A DNA stretch of 64,000 nucleotides from Falsiroseomonas algicola (GTDB lineage Bacteria > Pseudomonadota > Alphaproteobacteria > Acetobacterales > Acetobacteraceae). Location: the NCBI RefSeq assembly GCF_011040385.1, contig NZ_JAAIKB010000005.1:372001-436000 (forward strand), given 5' to 3'. Position numbers and translations under genes: made by a program. Of the stretch, positions 42,389-52,370 are shown piece by piece (the first letter of the stretch is position 1; the number at the start of each line of letters is the position of its first letter). The notes below the pieces were generated by a model, which saw nothing but the letters and a program-made list of their open reading frames with translations, was not told the DNA's origin and searched no databases.

Positions 42389-43510
42389 TCAATCGCCGGC
42401 CGGCATCCACCACAGCCGCCAGCGCCCCGTGACAGGGGCCGGCAGCCGCGCCATGGCGTTCAGCATCGCCGTGTTGTCCGCCAGGATCCAGGAGATCTCG
42501 ATGCGCCGCCAGCCGCGCCGCTCGGCCAGACCGAATCCGGCATCGAGCAGCGCGCCCATGGCCAGCGCCGAGGCGGTGTGGCGGCGGAAGGCGCGGGTGA
42601 TGCCGAGCATGGGGATGCGCGCCTGGTCCGCGCCGGCCGGAATCCGTCCAAGCAGCGCCGCCAGCAGCCGAGGCCAGCCCCACGGCAGCAGCCTTCCATC
42701 GGCGGGCAGCGCGGCCTCGATGTTCGGCACCAGCGACAGCAGGCCTACCGGCTGCCCGTCCCAGGCGGCGAAGAAGACCTCCCCCCGCCAGAGCAGCGGG
42801 CGGAGCACGGTCGCGAGCGTCGTGACCTCCGCGGGCTGGAGCGGCACGGCGCCCCAGTTCTCCGACCAGGCATCGTCGAAGAGCGCGGCGACGAGCCGCA
42901 CCTCCGCCGCGTAGTCGCCGCGCCGCAGCGTTCGGATCGACAGCCGGGCCATGTCGTCGCCACGGGCGGCGGCGAGGCGGGCGAAGCGGGCGCGATGGAC
43001 CTCCCGCCCCAGATCGACGGTGCAGGCCAGCACGTCCTTGGCCGGTTGCAGCCCCGCACCGTCGAGCGCCGGCGGCAGCCAGGGGGGGGAGGCCGGCATG
43101 CGCAGCATCGGCGCGCGATCGAAGAAGCCGGCCTGGGCGCCGACCTCGTGGTTGATGGTGAAGGAGAGCGGGCCGAGCAGCCGGTCCCGCCCGCGGGCCC
43201 GTGCGAAGCCGCGCGCGGCGTCCAGCAGGGCGCGGAGCGTCGCGGGATCCTCCTCCGTCGCCATGAAGCCGAAGGTGGCGGGGGCGTCGGCGTCATCCGG
43301 CACGCAGGCGGCGATGCGCCCGACCGCGCTTCCATCGCGCCAGGCGAGGAAGCGCGCGACGGCGTGCGATTCGAGAAAGCCGTTGGTGGTGCGGTGGAAC
43401 TGCCGCCGCTCCTCCCACCGCAGCCGGGGCGCCCAGCCGGGCAGGCGGGCGGGCAGGGCGTGGAAGGCTTCCTCCTCGGCCGCGCTCCGGACTTCCCGGA
43501 CCTCCGTCAC
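42389..43510 (-). CDS. GNAT-like N-acyltransferase of the lipid operon
   Basis: A 373-residue GNAT-fold protein with a duplicated-looking layout. The N-terminal half has RFLAWRDGSAVGRIAACV and GFMATEEDPATLRALLDAA. The C-terminal half has EVFFAAWDGQPVGLLSLVPN and a last region AERRGWRRIEISWILADNTAMLNAM resembling the end of GNAT domains. Large GNAT-fold N-acyltransferases of this kind include the bacterial ceramide synthase described in Caulobacter. From its position after an AOS gene I infer that it N-acylates the sphingoid-like amine. The start is GTG 43510, overlapping the AOS stop as GTGA. Confidence 0.75.
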   Translation of the reverse strand: MTEVREVRSAAEEEAFHALPARLPGWAPRLRWEERRQFHRTTNGFLESHAVARFLAWRDGSAVGRIAACVPDDADAPATFGFMATEEDPATLRALLDAARGFARARGRDRLLGPLSFTINHEVGAQAGFFDRAPMLRMPASPPWLPPALDGAGLQPAKDVLACTVDLGREVHRARFARLAAARGDDMARLSIRTLRRGDYAAEVRLVAALFDDAWSENWGAVPLQPAEVTTLATVLRPLLWRGEVFFAAWDGQPVGLLSLVPNIEAALPADGRLLPWGWPRLLAALLGRIPAGADQARIPMLGITRAFRRHTASALAMGALLDAGFGLAERRGWRRIEISWILADNTAMLNAMARLPAPVTGRWRLWWMPAGD

Positions 43511-44901
43511 CCCGCGAGGTCGGCGGGGGAGACGCCGTCATTGGCCGCGACCAGCGCGGCGACGGCATCGCGGATGTCCCGCTCCTCATGCTCGGCGGAG
43601 AGGAAGAAACGCAGCCGCGCCGCCTTCTCCGGCACGGCGGGGAAGATGATGGGCAGCGCGTTCACGCCGCGCTCGAGCAGCGCGGCGGAGACGCGGATGG
43701 CGCGCACCGAGCTGCCGAGCACGATCGGCACGATGCCGAGGCCGGCGGAGGCGCCGGTATCGAAGCCATGGGCGCGGCAGAGGTCGCGGAACAGCGTCGC
43801 ATTGGCCTGCAGCTTCGCCACCCGCCAGGGCTCCGCCTGCATCACCCCGAGCGCCGCGAGGGCGGAGGCGGCCAGCGGCGGCGCCAGGCCCACGGAATAG
43901 ACGAAGCCCGGCACGGTGTGGCGCATCCAGTCGATCAGGTCGCGCCTGCCCGTGATGTAGCCGCCGCAGGCGCAGAGCGTCTTGGAGAGCGTGCCCATCC
44001 AGATGTCGACCTCCGAGGGGTCGATGCCCGCGGCCTCGAACACCCCGCGCCCGGTGGCGCCGACGACGCCCAGGCCATGCGCGTCGTCCACCATCAGCCA
44101 GGCGTCATGCTTGCGCGCCATGGCGACGAAGGCGGCGAGGTCCGGGACATCGCCATCCATGGAATAGTGGCCCTCCACCACCAGCAGCGCGCGGGCGGCG
44201 CCGCGGCGGGCGGCGGCCAGTTCGCGTTCCGCCGCGCGGGCGTCGTTATGGGCGAAGCCGATGCGCCGCGCGCCCGACAGCTTGGCACCCTCCACCGCCG
44301 AATTGTGGATGGCGGCGTCATGCACGATCAGGTCGCGCGGGCCCATCAGGTGGCCGATGACGGTGACGTTGGTGGCATGGCCGCTGACCAGGGCGAGGGC
44401 CGCTTCCGCGCCGTAGTGCCGCGCCAGCGCCGCTTCCAGCGCCGCATGCACGGGCCTTTCCCCGGAGACGAGGCGGGAGGCGGAGGCGGAGATGCCGTAG
44501 CGCGCCATGGCCTCCGTCGCCGCCTGGTGCAGCCGCGGATCGCCGTTCAGGCCGAGATAGTCGTACGAGCCGAAATTGATGGTGTCCCGGTTGCCGACCA
44601 GGCTGTGCGCGCCGGCGCGACCTTCATGCGTGCGGAAGAAGGGGCTTTCCATGCCGAGGGCCGCGAGGCCTTCCTGGAACAGGCCCCAATCCTTGAGGTT
44701 CTGGATGCTGCCGAAGCCGCGCGTATCCGCGGCGGATTGCGCTTCCTGCCCTTCCCGCCGCCGGGCCAGGCGCTGCACCAGCGCCAGGCGGGCGGCGGTG
44801 GAGAGGCCGAAGCCCTGTCCGCGTGCCATGACTGAAAACCCCCGCGGTGAGTGGACGGAACGGCCGGCTGGCTTTCGCCAGGAACCGGGTCCGGTGGTCA
44901 T
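43507..44901 (-). CDS. Alpha-oxoamine synthase (RkpG/SPT/KBL-like)
   Basis: A PLP-dependent enzyme of 464 residues that condenses an acyl thioester with an amino acid, with decarboxylation, to give a 2-amino-3-ketone. It has NFGSYDYLGLNGDP, VSGHATNV, the cofactor motif VDDAHGLGVVG (Asp272/273, His275), and MGTLSKTLCACGGYI with the PLP lysine K307. This is the family of serine palmitoyltransferase, KBL and BioF, and matches rhizobial RkpG. The amino acid (serine, glycine or alanine) cannot be read. ATG 44901 overlaps the PKS stop as ATGA. An ATG at 44829 is an alternative. Confidence 0.9.
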   Translation of the reverse strand: MTTGPGSWRKPAGRSVHSPRGFSVMARGQGFGLSTAARLALVQRLARRREGQEAQSAADTRGFGSIQNLKDWGLFQEGLAALGMESPFFRTHEGRAGAHSLVGNRDTINFGSYDYLGLNGDPRLHQAATEAMARYGISASASRLVSGERPVHAALEAALARHYGAEAALALVSGHATNVTVIGHLMGPRDLIVHDAAIHNSAVEGAKLSGARRIGFAHNDARAAERELAAARRGAARALLVVEGHYSMDGDVPDLAAFVAMARKHDAWLMVDDAHGLGVVGATGRGVFEAAGIDPSEVDIWMGTLSKTLCACGGYITGRRDLIDWMRHTVPGFVYSVGLAPPLAASALAALGVMQAEPWRVAKLQANATLFRDLCRAHGFDTGASAGLGIVPIVLGSSVRAIRVSAALLERGVNALPIIFPAVPEKAARLRFFLSAEHEERDIRDAVAALVAANDGVSPADLAG

Positions 44902-47900
44902 TCCGCGGCGCGGATGTCCCCGGATCCGGGTTCGTAGGCTTCCACCAGCGTGGCTATGCTGGCCTCGCGATCCGGCGGCGCAAGGGCGGAGGCCGCGATC
45001 TGCCGTGCCAGGGCGGCCACCGTCAACTCCTCGCTGAGCGCGGAGAGCGCCACCTGGACGCCGAGGCGCTGTTCCAGCCCGCCGCGCAACTCCATGGCGC
45101 CCAGGCTGTCGAGGCCGAGCGCCGTCACCCCCGCATCGGCGGCCACCGCTTCCGGCGGCAGGCGCAGGATGCGGGCGATCTCCTCCGTCACCAGGCGGAG
45201 GATGACGGCCTCGGCCTCCGCCACGGGGACGGTGGCGAGCCAGGCGCGAAGATCCTCCCGCGGGGCGGCATCGGCTGTGGCCTCGCCGGCGAGGGCGGCC
45301 AGCATCGGCTCCTGCATGATGGGCAAGGCGAGGCGTGCTTCCGCGGCGCCGAGGCGCACGACCAGTGGCGCGGCGTCCCCGGCTTCCAGCAGCGGTGGCA
45401 GCGCCTCCAGCGCCTCCTGCGCCGTCATGGCGGCGATGCCGAGGCGGCGGTTCAGCTTGGCGGCCTTGTCGCCATCCGCCGCCAGCATGCCGACATCGGC
45501 GATCGGCCCCCAGGCGACGGCGAGCGCCGGGCGGCCGGCGGCGCGGCGGCGGCGGGCGAGGGCTTCCAGCGCGGCGTTCGCGGCGACGTAATTGGCCTGG
45601 CCGGGATTGCCGAAGGCGGTGGTGGCGCTGCTGAACAGCAGGAAGAGCGTCAGCGGGTCCGTTTGCGTCAGCCGGTCCAGGTTCTCCGCCGCCTGCAGCT
45701 TGGGCGCCAGCACGCGGGCGAAGCGTGCCGAATCCATGGCGGGGGCGGCGCCGTCATCCAGCACGGCGGCGGCATGCACGATGCCGCCGATCGGCCGCGC
45801 GGCCCGGATTTTCGCCAACGTCACGGCCAGGGCCTCGGCGTCCGTCGCGTCGCAGGCATGGATCGCGGCGCGGGCGCCGAGCGCGGCGAGGTCGCGCAGC
45901 GCCGTGGCCTGGTCGCCCGTGACGTCGGCGGCGATGGCGCCGTGGCGGCTGACCAGCGCGAGGTGGCGGGCGCCGCGCGCCGCCAGCCACTTGGCCGTGG
46001 CGAGGCCGAAGCCCCGCGTGCCGCCCACGACGACGATGGTGGAGTCGCGCGGCGGCGCCCAGGGGGCGGCGGCTTCCGGCAGCGGCGCCGGGGGGCGGAT
46101 GACCAGCTTGCCGATGTGGGAGGAGGCCTGGAGGGTGCGGAAGGCGGCCTCCACCTCCTCCGGCCCGAAGGCGGCATGGGGCAGGGGGAGGAAGGTGCCA
46201 TCCTGCAACCCGTCCCGCACCTGGCCGAGCAGGCGCGACGCGACACCCGGGCGGGCGCGCGGCAATTCGTCCACATCCACCGCGAAATAGCTGGCATTGC
46301 GGCGCAGCGGGCGGATCGGCGCGCGGCGGTTCTCGACATAGTCGCGCTTGCCGAGCTCGACGAAGCGGCCGAAGGGTTTCACCAGGCCGAGGCTCCGTTC
46401 CATCGCCTCCCCGGCCAGGGAGTTGAGGACGACGTCCACGCCGTCGGGCCATTCGGCGCGGAGCGCATCGGCGAAGCCGGGATCGCGGCTGTCCAGCACC
46501 AGCTCCGCCCCGGCGGCGCGCAGGAAGGCGCGCTTGGCGGGGCTGCCCGCCGTCATCGCCACGCGGGCGCCGATATGCTGCGCGACCTGCAGCGCGGCGA
46601 GGCCGACGCCGCCGGCACCGCCATGGATCAGCACCGTCTCGCCGGCCTGGAGGTTGGCGCAGGATTCGAGTGCGTGCAGCGCGGTCAGGAAGGCGACGGG
46701 GATGGTGGCGGCGGCCTCGGCCTCCAGCCCATCGGGCAGGGGGGCGATCGCCTCCACCCGCGTGACGACGCGCGCTGCCAGCGCCGCGGGCGCGAAGCCG
46801 AAGACGCGGGTGCCGGGGCGGATGGCGACGCCGGGGCCGGTGGCGGTGACGGTGCCCGCGCATTCCATGCCGAGCGTCGGGCCGGCGAAGCCGGCTTCCA
46901 GCACCTCCTCCGGCAGCAGGCCCTGCGCCCACATCAGGTCGCGGAAATTGAGGCCCGCCGCCTCCACTGCGATCGCGACCTCCCCGGGGCCGGGGGCGCG
47001 CTGGGGTGCGGCTTCCCAGCGCAGCGTGCCGAGGCGGCCGGGCTGCGCGATGCCGAGCGTCAGCGGGCCGGCCGGCGGGGAGGCCGGCACGGGCAGAAGG
47101 CGCGGCACCAGGCGCTGGTCGGCGCCGAGCGTGACCTCCGCCTCCGGCGTCGCGGCATCGAGCTCGGCGGCCAGGCGCCGGGCGGCGGCGGCGGGGGCCA
47201 GGCCGGGGGCGAGGTCGATGCGACGCGGACGGAGAGAGGGCATCTCATTGGCCAGGACGCGCATCAGCCCTACCAGCGCGGCCGCTTCCGGCGCGTGGCG
47301 GCCTTCCGCCGGTTGCTGGCCGCCACTCGTCACCAGCACGAAGCCGGCGGCCTGGCCCTGCGCGGCCTCCGCGAGGCGAGTGATGGCGGCGAGGGTGGGG
47401 GCGAGCGCTGCCGCTTCCGGCGCGGCGCACAGGATGATCCGGGCGCCGCGCAGCGCGGCAGGGTCGATCGCGCCGTCCAGCCTCTGGCGCGCGACGCTGC
47501 CGCCGCGCCGCAGCAGCCGGGCCGCGAGGGCATCGGCGAGCGGGAGGGAGGCGTCATCGGCCAGCAGCAGGGTGCGCGGCGGCGCGGGCGGCGCGGCCGC
47601 GGGGGGCGGCGGGGCCTCGGCGGCCAGCATCACGGCGGGCCAGGGGGCGCAGGCCAGGGCTTCGGCGGCGACGGCGCGGAAGCCCGCATCGGCCAGCCGC
47701 CCGGTCCACATGGCGGCATCCGGCAGCGATCCCCCCGCCGATCCCGCGGGTTCGGGGCCGAGGCCGGTCCACCAGGCCGGGTCCTGGCCGCAGACGAAGG
47801 TCCAGACGCGGGCGGGCAGCGGCTCCGCCAGCAGCAGCGCGCCGCCTTCCGCCAAAGCGAGGCGCAGCGCGGCGGCCAGCGCCACGCCGGCGCGGGACCG

Positions 47901-50900
47901 CGCCGCAGGGGCGAGGCCGATGACGAGGTCCGCCACCAGCGGCGGCGGCGTATCCGACAGCGGGTCCCAGACCGCGCCGTGCAGGGCGCTGCCGGCGGGC
48001 AGGCCGGGCGGCAGCGGCGGCAGGGAGACATGGCCATCGCCCGCCGCGACATAGACCAGGGCGCGGCCGAGCGGCGCCAGGCGGGCCAGAACGCGCCGCG
48101 CCAGCACGCCGCCGGCGGTGCCGATTTCCAGGATGCGAAGCGGGCGCGTCTCCGGCCAGGCGGCCGCCAGCGCGCCGACCGCCGCGGCCAGCGCCTCCGC
48201 CAGCTGCGCCATGGCGAGGCCCTGGGCGGGTGGCGGGCCCGCATCCCGCCGCTGGCCGCGCAGCGCCTCCGGCAGCCGTTCGGCGGCCTCCGCGATCCAG
48301 GCGAGGTCGAGGGCGAGGCCGGGCTGCTCGGCCAGGACGGAGCGCCAGATTTCCTCGGCCGGCGGCAGCGCCGCATCGGGCAGCAGGCGGATGCCGCCCG
48401 GCATGCCGCGCGCCAGCGGCTCCGCGGCGCCATCCTCGATCAGCGCGCGGCGGAGGAAGGCCTGGTAGGGGGAGGCTTCCGGCGCCGCATCGGCCTGGGC
48501 CGGGTCGGCGGCATGCAGCGCCTGGGCCGCGGCGGCGACATGCGCTTCCAGCAGCAGGGCGGCTTCCGTCAGGTCCATGCCGGCGGCGGCGGTGCGGGCT
48601 GCTTCCAGCGCGGGCGCCAGGGCGGGGGCGGGGGGCGGGCCTTCCGCGGCGGGGGCGAGCGCGATGCGCCAGGCGGCGTCCGTGGCGGGGGCGGCGGCGT
48701 GCTGGGTGAAGAGCTGGAAGACCGCCCCCTCCACCCGCGCCACCGCCTGCCCGGCGGCGTCGCGCAGCACGGCGCGGGCGGTGATGGAGCGTGCGCCGCG
48801 GCGGGTCAGCGTGACCTCCGCCAGCACCGGCGGGATGGCGCCCGGGCGCGTCACCAGCCGGGCGAAGCGGACGGGGGCGAGGCCGATGCCGGGCGGCAAC
48901 CCCGCCTCCCCCAGCAGGCCGAACAGCCCCTGCAGCGCGCCGTCGAGGCGGGAGGGATGCAGCAGGAAGCCGGCATCGGGCGGCGCGGCCTGCGGCAGCG
49001 CCAGGCGCACCAGGGCGCGGCCGGCGGCGGGGCTCGCTTCCACCCGCTCCACCGCCGAGAAGGCGGGGCCGTAGGTCAGGCCGAGGGTCGCCGCGAGGTG
49101 GCGGATCGCGCTGCCCTCGATCGGCGCGGCGCCGGGCAGGGGGGCGCGGGGCGGCAGGGCGAGGGCGGTGGCGGCGACGGCATGGGCCTCGCCTTCCGCA
49201 TGCAGGGCCCAGGGGTCTTCCGTCAGGCGCCGACGGCTTTCGAGGCGGAAGGCGCCGGCGGCATCCAGCGTGCAGCGCACCTCCCGCGTCCGGCCGGGCT
49301 CCAGCGCCAGGGGGCGGAGGATGCGGAATTCCGCGACTTCCAGCGCCACCGCCTCGGGATGGCGGGTGCGCAGCGCGGCGAGCGCCATGTCGAGCATGGC
49401 GGAGGCCGGCAGCACCGCGTCGGGGCCGAGGCGATGGTCGGCCAGCCAGGGTTCGAGGTCGGTGTCCAGCGCCCGCGTCCAGATCCCCGGCTCCGGCCCG
49501 CGGCGGAAGCCCAGCAGCGGGTGGTCATGATCGGGGTCCGAGAGGCGGGAGGCCTCCGTGGTCCCGGGATGCCAGGCCGGCTTGCGGTCAAAGGGCGTCA
49601 GCGGCAGGCGGCGTTCGGCCGGGCCCTGGAAGGCGGGGCCCTCCCGCGGGTCGGCGCCGGCGACGGCGAGCCGGTCCGCGATGGCGGGGAAGGGGTCGAT
49701 GCCCTCCGCATCGCGCCGGCTGAGCGTGGCCAGCGGCGCGGCCTCCACGCCGGCGGCGCGGCAGCCTTCCCGCATGTAGGATTGCAGGACGGGGTGGGGG
49801 CCGATTTCCAGGAACAGCCGCGCGCCCTCGGCGAGCGCGGTGCGGATGGCGCCCTCGAACTGCACGGGCTGGCGGAGGTTGCGCCACCAGTAGAGGGCGC
49901 CCGCGGCGGCGCCCTCCAGCACGGCGCCCGTGACGGTGGAGACCAGGGGCAGGTGGCCGGCGCCGGGGGCGAGGCCGGCCAGATCCTCCAGCAGCCCGTC
50001 CCGGACCGGATCCATGGCGGCGCTGTGGAAGGCGAAGTCGAGGTCGAGCGGGATGAAGGAGTGGCGCCGCGCCTCCGCCACCGGCCGCAGCGCGGCCAGC
50101 GCCTCCGCCGGGCCAGCCAGCGTCACGGCGGCGGGCGCGTTCAGCGCCGCGACCTCCAGCCCCGCGCCGGCGGGGCCGAGCCCCGCGATCATCGCCTGTG
50201 CCTCGGCGGCGGAGGCGCCGAGTGCCGCCATGCGGCCCACGCCCTGCATCCGCTGCTGGTGCCGGCTGCGCGCCACCACCAGGCGGGCGGCGGCCGGGAG
50301 GTCCAGGATTCCCGCGGCATGGGCGGCCGCGACCTCGCCGACCGAATGGCCGAGCACGAGGTCGGGGCGGATGCCCTGCGCCGCCAGTGCGCGCAGGCTC
50401 GCGACCTGGATGGCGAAGAGCAGGGGCTGTGCGATGTCGGTGGCGGCCAGCTGTTCCGCCGTGACGCCGGCCCGCAGCATGGAAAGCGGCGACCAGCCGA
50501 GCAGGGGTTCCAGCGCCGCATCGACGGGGGCGAAGGCGCGCTGGAAATCGGCGGAATGGGCCAGCGCGGCGCGGGCCATGCCGGCATGCTGGGCGCCGTT
50601 GCCGCTGAAGACGAAGCAGAGCCGGCCGGGGGCGGCCGGGGCGATGCCGCTGGTCGCGCCTTGGGGCGAGGGGTCCTGCCGCTGCCGCCAGGCGGCGATG
50701 GCATCGGCCAGCGCATCCCCATCCCTGCCGCGCAGGGTCAGGCGGTGGGGCAGCAGGTCCCGGTGACGGGCGGCGCCACGCGCCAGGGCGGCGGTGGTGG
50801 GTGCGTCCTGACCGCGCAGCCGCTGTTCCCAGCGCGCGGCCAGCGCCGTGAGCGCGGCGGCGGAGCGGGCGGAGAGCAGGAGCGGCGGACTGGCGCCGGC

Positions 50901-52283
50901 CGTGGCGGCCTGCGCCAGCGCCTGCTGCGCCGGGGCCTGCCTGACCAGCACCGTCGCGTTGGTGCCGCCGAAGCCGAAGGAATTCACCCCCGCGACGGTG
51001 CCGGCGGCCTCGTTGAGCGGTTCGAGCCCCTTCACGACGCGCACATTCAGCGTGGCGAAGTCGATGGACGGGTTGGGGTTCGCCTGGTGCAGCGTCGGCG
51101 GGATGGCGCCGCGTTCCAGCACCAGCAGGGCCTTGAGCAGCCCGGCGAGGCCGGAGGCGGGTTCCAGATGCCCGATATTCGTCTTGATGGAGCCGATCGG
51201 CAGGGCGGCCGCGCGGCCGGTGGCGGCCTGGCCGATGGCCCAGGCCTCGCTCGGGTCGCCGACCTGGGTGCCGGTGCCATGCGCCTCGAAATAGGCCAGG
51301 TCATCCGGGGTGACCCCGGCATCCTCCATCACCTGGCGGATCAGGCTCGCCTGCGCCTCCCGGTTCGGCAGGGACAGGCCGATGGTGCGGCCGGCGCTGT
51401 TCACCCCGGTGCCGAGGATGACGCCGCGGATCGGGTCCCCGGCCGCCAGCGCGGCCTCCAGCGGCTTCAGCAGCAGCGCGACGCCACCCTCCGCCCGGAC
51501 ATAGCCATCGGCGGCCGCATCGAAGGCGCGGCAGCGGCCGGAGGGGGAGAGCATGCCGGCGCGGGAGAAGCCGACGAAGGGATAGGGGGAGAGCAGCATC
51601 TGCACGCCCCCGACCACCGCGGCATCGAGACGCCCCGCGGCCAGCGCCGTGCAGGCGGCGTGCAGCGCGACGAGGGAGGAGGAGCAGGCGGTGTCGATCG
51701 TCTCCGCCGGGCCGCGCAGGTCGAACACGTTGGTCAGGCGGTTCGCCAGGATCGACAGCGCGTTGCCCGTCATGAAGTAGCGGTCGCTGCCGGCATGGTC
51801 GGGCAGGCGGACATCGGCGTAGTCCGTCGTCGATCCGCCGATGAAGACGCCGATGTCGCGCCCGGCGATGGCGGAGGGGCGCCAGCCCGCATCCTCCAGC
51901 GCTTCCGCCGTGACTTCCAGCAGCACGCGCTGCTGCGGGTCCATCTCCGCCGCTTCGCGGGGGGAGATGCCGAAGGCGCCGGCATCGAAGGCGCGCGCAT
52001 CGCCGATGGTGCCGGCGGCGAAGGTGTAGGACCGCCCGGCCTCGTTGCGACGGGGGTGGTAGAAGGCGGGCAGGGCGAAGCGGTCGGCCGGCAGGGTGGT
52101 GACCGCATCGCCGCCGGATTCCAGCAGCGGCCAGAGCGCGTCGAGCGTCGGCGCGCCCGGCAGGCGGCAGCCGGCCCCTACGATGGCGATCGGCATGGCA
52201 GGCCCGGTTGCACCGCCGGCGTGGCGGTCGCGCTGGTCCCTGCCTGGCCGTGTCGCCCGTCCTGGACGATCGGCACCCGTCAT
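44898..52283 (-). CDS. Iterative type I polyketide synthase (KS-AT-DH-psiMT-ER-KR-ACP)
   Basis: A 2461-residue highly reducing type I PKS, RkpA-like in context. KS: DTACSSS (C200), EAHGTGT (H335), NIGHLE (H372). AT: GHSVGE (S647) and AFHSAAMD (H753), which fits malonyl-CoA. DH: DHRLGPDAVLP (H950) and LHPSRLDGALQ (D1114). About 1300-1550: a methyltransferase-like region whose motif reads EIGTAGG, so it is probably inactive. ER: HGGAGGVGLAALQVA (1887-1894). KR: GGTRGFG, LDD (2175-2177), Y2232, N2236. ACP: GLDSLGAMEL (S2393). There is no thioesterase or reductase release domain, so release likely needs the coupled AOS enzyme. It would make a reduced fatty chain. Confidence 0.95.
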   Translation of the reverse strand: MTGADRPGRATRPGRDQRDRHAGGATGPAMPIAIVGAGCRLPGAPTLDALWPLLESGGDAVTTLPADRFALPAFYHPRRNEAGRSYTFAAGTIGDARAFDAGAFGISPREAAEMDPQQRVLLEVTAEALEDAGWRPSAIAGRDIGVFIGGSTTDYADVRLPDHAGSDRYFMTGNALSILANRLTNVFDLRGPAETIDTACSSSLVALHAACTALAAGRLDAAVVGGVQMLLSPYPFVGFSRAGMLSPSGRCRAFDAAADGYVRAEGGVALLLKPLEAALAAGDPIRGVILGTGVNSAGRTIGLSLPNREAQASLIRQVMEDAGVTPDDLAYFEAHGTGTQVGDPSEAWAIGQAATGRAAALPIGSIKTNIGHLEPASGLAGLLKALLVLERGAIPPTLHQANPNPSIDFATLNVRVVKGLEPLNEAAGTVAGVNSFGFGGTNATVLVRQAPAQQALAQAATAGASPPLLLSARSAAALTALAARWEQRLRGQDAPTTAALARGAARHRDLLPHRLTLRGRDGDALADAIAAWRQRQDPSPQGATSGIAPAAPGRLCFVFSGNGAQHAGMARAALAHSADFQRAFAPVDAALEPLLGWSPLSMLRAGVTAEQLAATDIAQPLLFAIQVASLRALAAQGIRPDLVLGHSVGEVAAAHAAGILDLPAAARLVVARSRHQQRMQGVGRMAALGASAAEAQAMIAGLGPAGAGLEVAALNAPAAVTLAGPAEALAALRPVAEARRHSFIPLDLDFAFHSAAMDPVRDGLLEDLAGLAPGAGHLPLVSTVTGAVLEGAAAGALYWWRNLRQPVQFEGAIRTALAEGARLFLEIGPHPVLQSYMREGCRAAGVEAAPLATLSRRDAEGIDPFPAIADRLAVAGADPREGPAFQGPAERRLPLTPFDRKPAWHPGTTEASRLSDPDHDHPLLGFRRGPEPGIWTRALDTDLEPWLADHRLGPDAVLPASAMLDMALAALRTRHPEAVALEVAEFRILRPLALEPGRTREVRCTLDAAGAFRLESRRRLTEDPWALHAEGEAHAVAATALALPPRAPLPGAAPIEGSAIRHLAATLGLTYGPAFSAVERVEASPAAGRALVRLALPQAAPPDAGFLLHPSRLDGALQGLFGLLGEAGLPPGIGLAPVRFARLVTRPGAIPPVLAEVTLTRRGARSITARAVLRDAAGQAVARVEGAVFQLFTQHAAAPATDAAWRIALAPAAEGPPPAPALAPALEAARTAAAGMDLTEAALLLEAHVAAAAQALHAADPAQADAAPEASPYQAFLRRALIEDGAAEPLARGMPGGIRLLPDAALPPAEEIWRSVLAEQPGLALDLAWIAEAAERLPEALRGQRRDAGPPPAQGLAMAQLAEALAAAVGALAAAWPETRPLRILEIGTAGGVLARRVLARLAPLGRALVYVAAGDGHVSLPPLPPGLPAGSALHGAVWDPLSDTPPPLVADLVIGLAPAARSRAGVALAAALRLALAEGGALLLAEPLPARVWTFVCGQDPAWWTGLGPEPAGSAGGSLPDAAMWTGRLADAGFRAVAAEALACAPWPAVMLAAEAPPPPAAAPPAPPRTLLLADDASLPLADALAARLLRRGGSVARQRLDGAIDPAALRGARIILCAAPEAAALAPTLAAITRLAEAAQGQAAGFVLVTSGGQQPAEGRHAPEAAALVGLMRVLANEMPSLRPRRIDLAPGLAPAAAARRLAAELDAATPEAEVTLGADQRLVPRLLPVPASPPAGPLTLGIAQPGRLGTLRWEAAPQRAPGPGEVAIAVEAAGLNFRDLMWAQGLLPEEVLEAGFAGPTLGMECAGTVTATGPGVAIRPGTRVFGFAPAALAARVVTRVEAIAPLPDGLEAEAAATIPVAFLTALHALESCANLQAGETVLIHGGAGGVGLAALQVAQHIGARVAMTAGSPAKRAFLRAAGAELVLDSRDPGFADALRAEWPDGVDVVLNSLAGEAMERSLGLVKPFGRFVELGKRDYVENRRAPIRPLRRNASYFAVDVDELPRARPGVASRLLGQVRDGLQDGTFLPLPHAAFGPEEVEAAFRTLQASSHIGKLVIRPPAPLPEAAAPWAPPRDSTIVVVGGTRGFGLATAKWLAARGARHLALVSRHGAIAADVTGDQATALRDLAALGARAAIHACDATDAEALAVTLAKIRAARPIGGIVHAAAVLDDGAAPAMDSARFARVLAPKLQAAENLDRLTQTDPLTLFLLFSSATTAFGNPGQANYVAANAALEALARRRRAAGRPALAVAWGPIADVGMLAADGDKAAKLNRRLGIAAMTAQEALEALPPLLEAGDAAPLVVRLGAAEARLALPIMQEPMLAALAGEATADAAPREDLRAWLATVPVAEAEAVILRLVTEEIARILRLPPEAVAADAGVTALGLDSLGAMELRGGLEQRLGVQVALSALSEELTVAALARQIAASALAPPDREASIATLVEAYEPGSGDIRAAE

Positions 52284-52370
52284 GCTGCCACCCTCACCCG
52301 GGCCAGTGTGCCTGGCCTCGCGGGCGGTGGTGGCGGGGCGGGACGGCGCCGCCGGACGAGGTCGCGGCCA

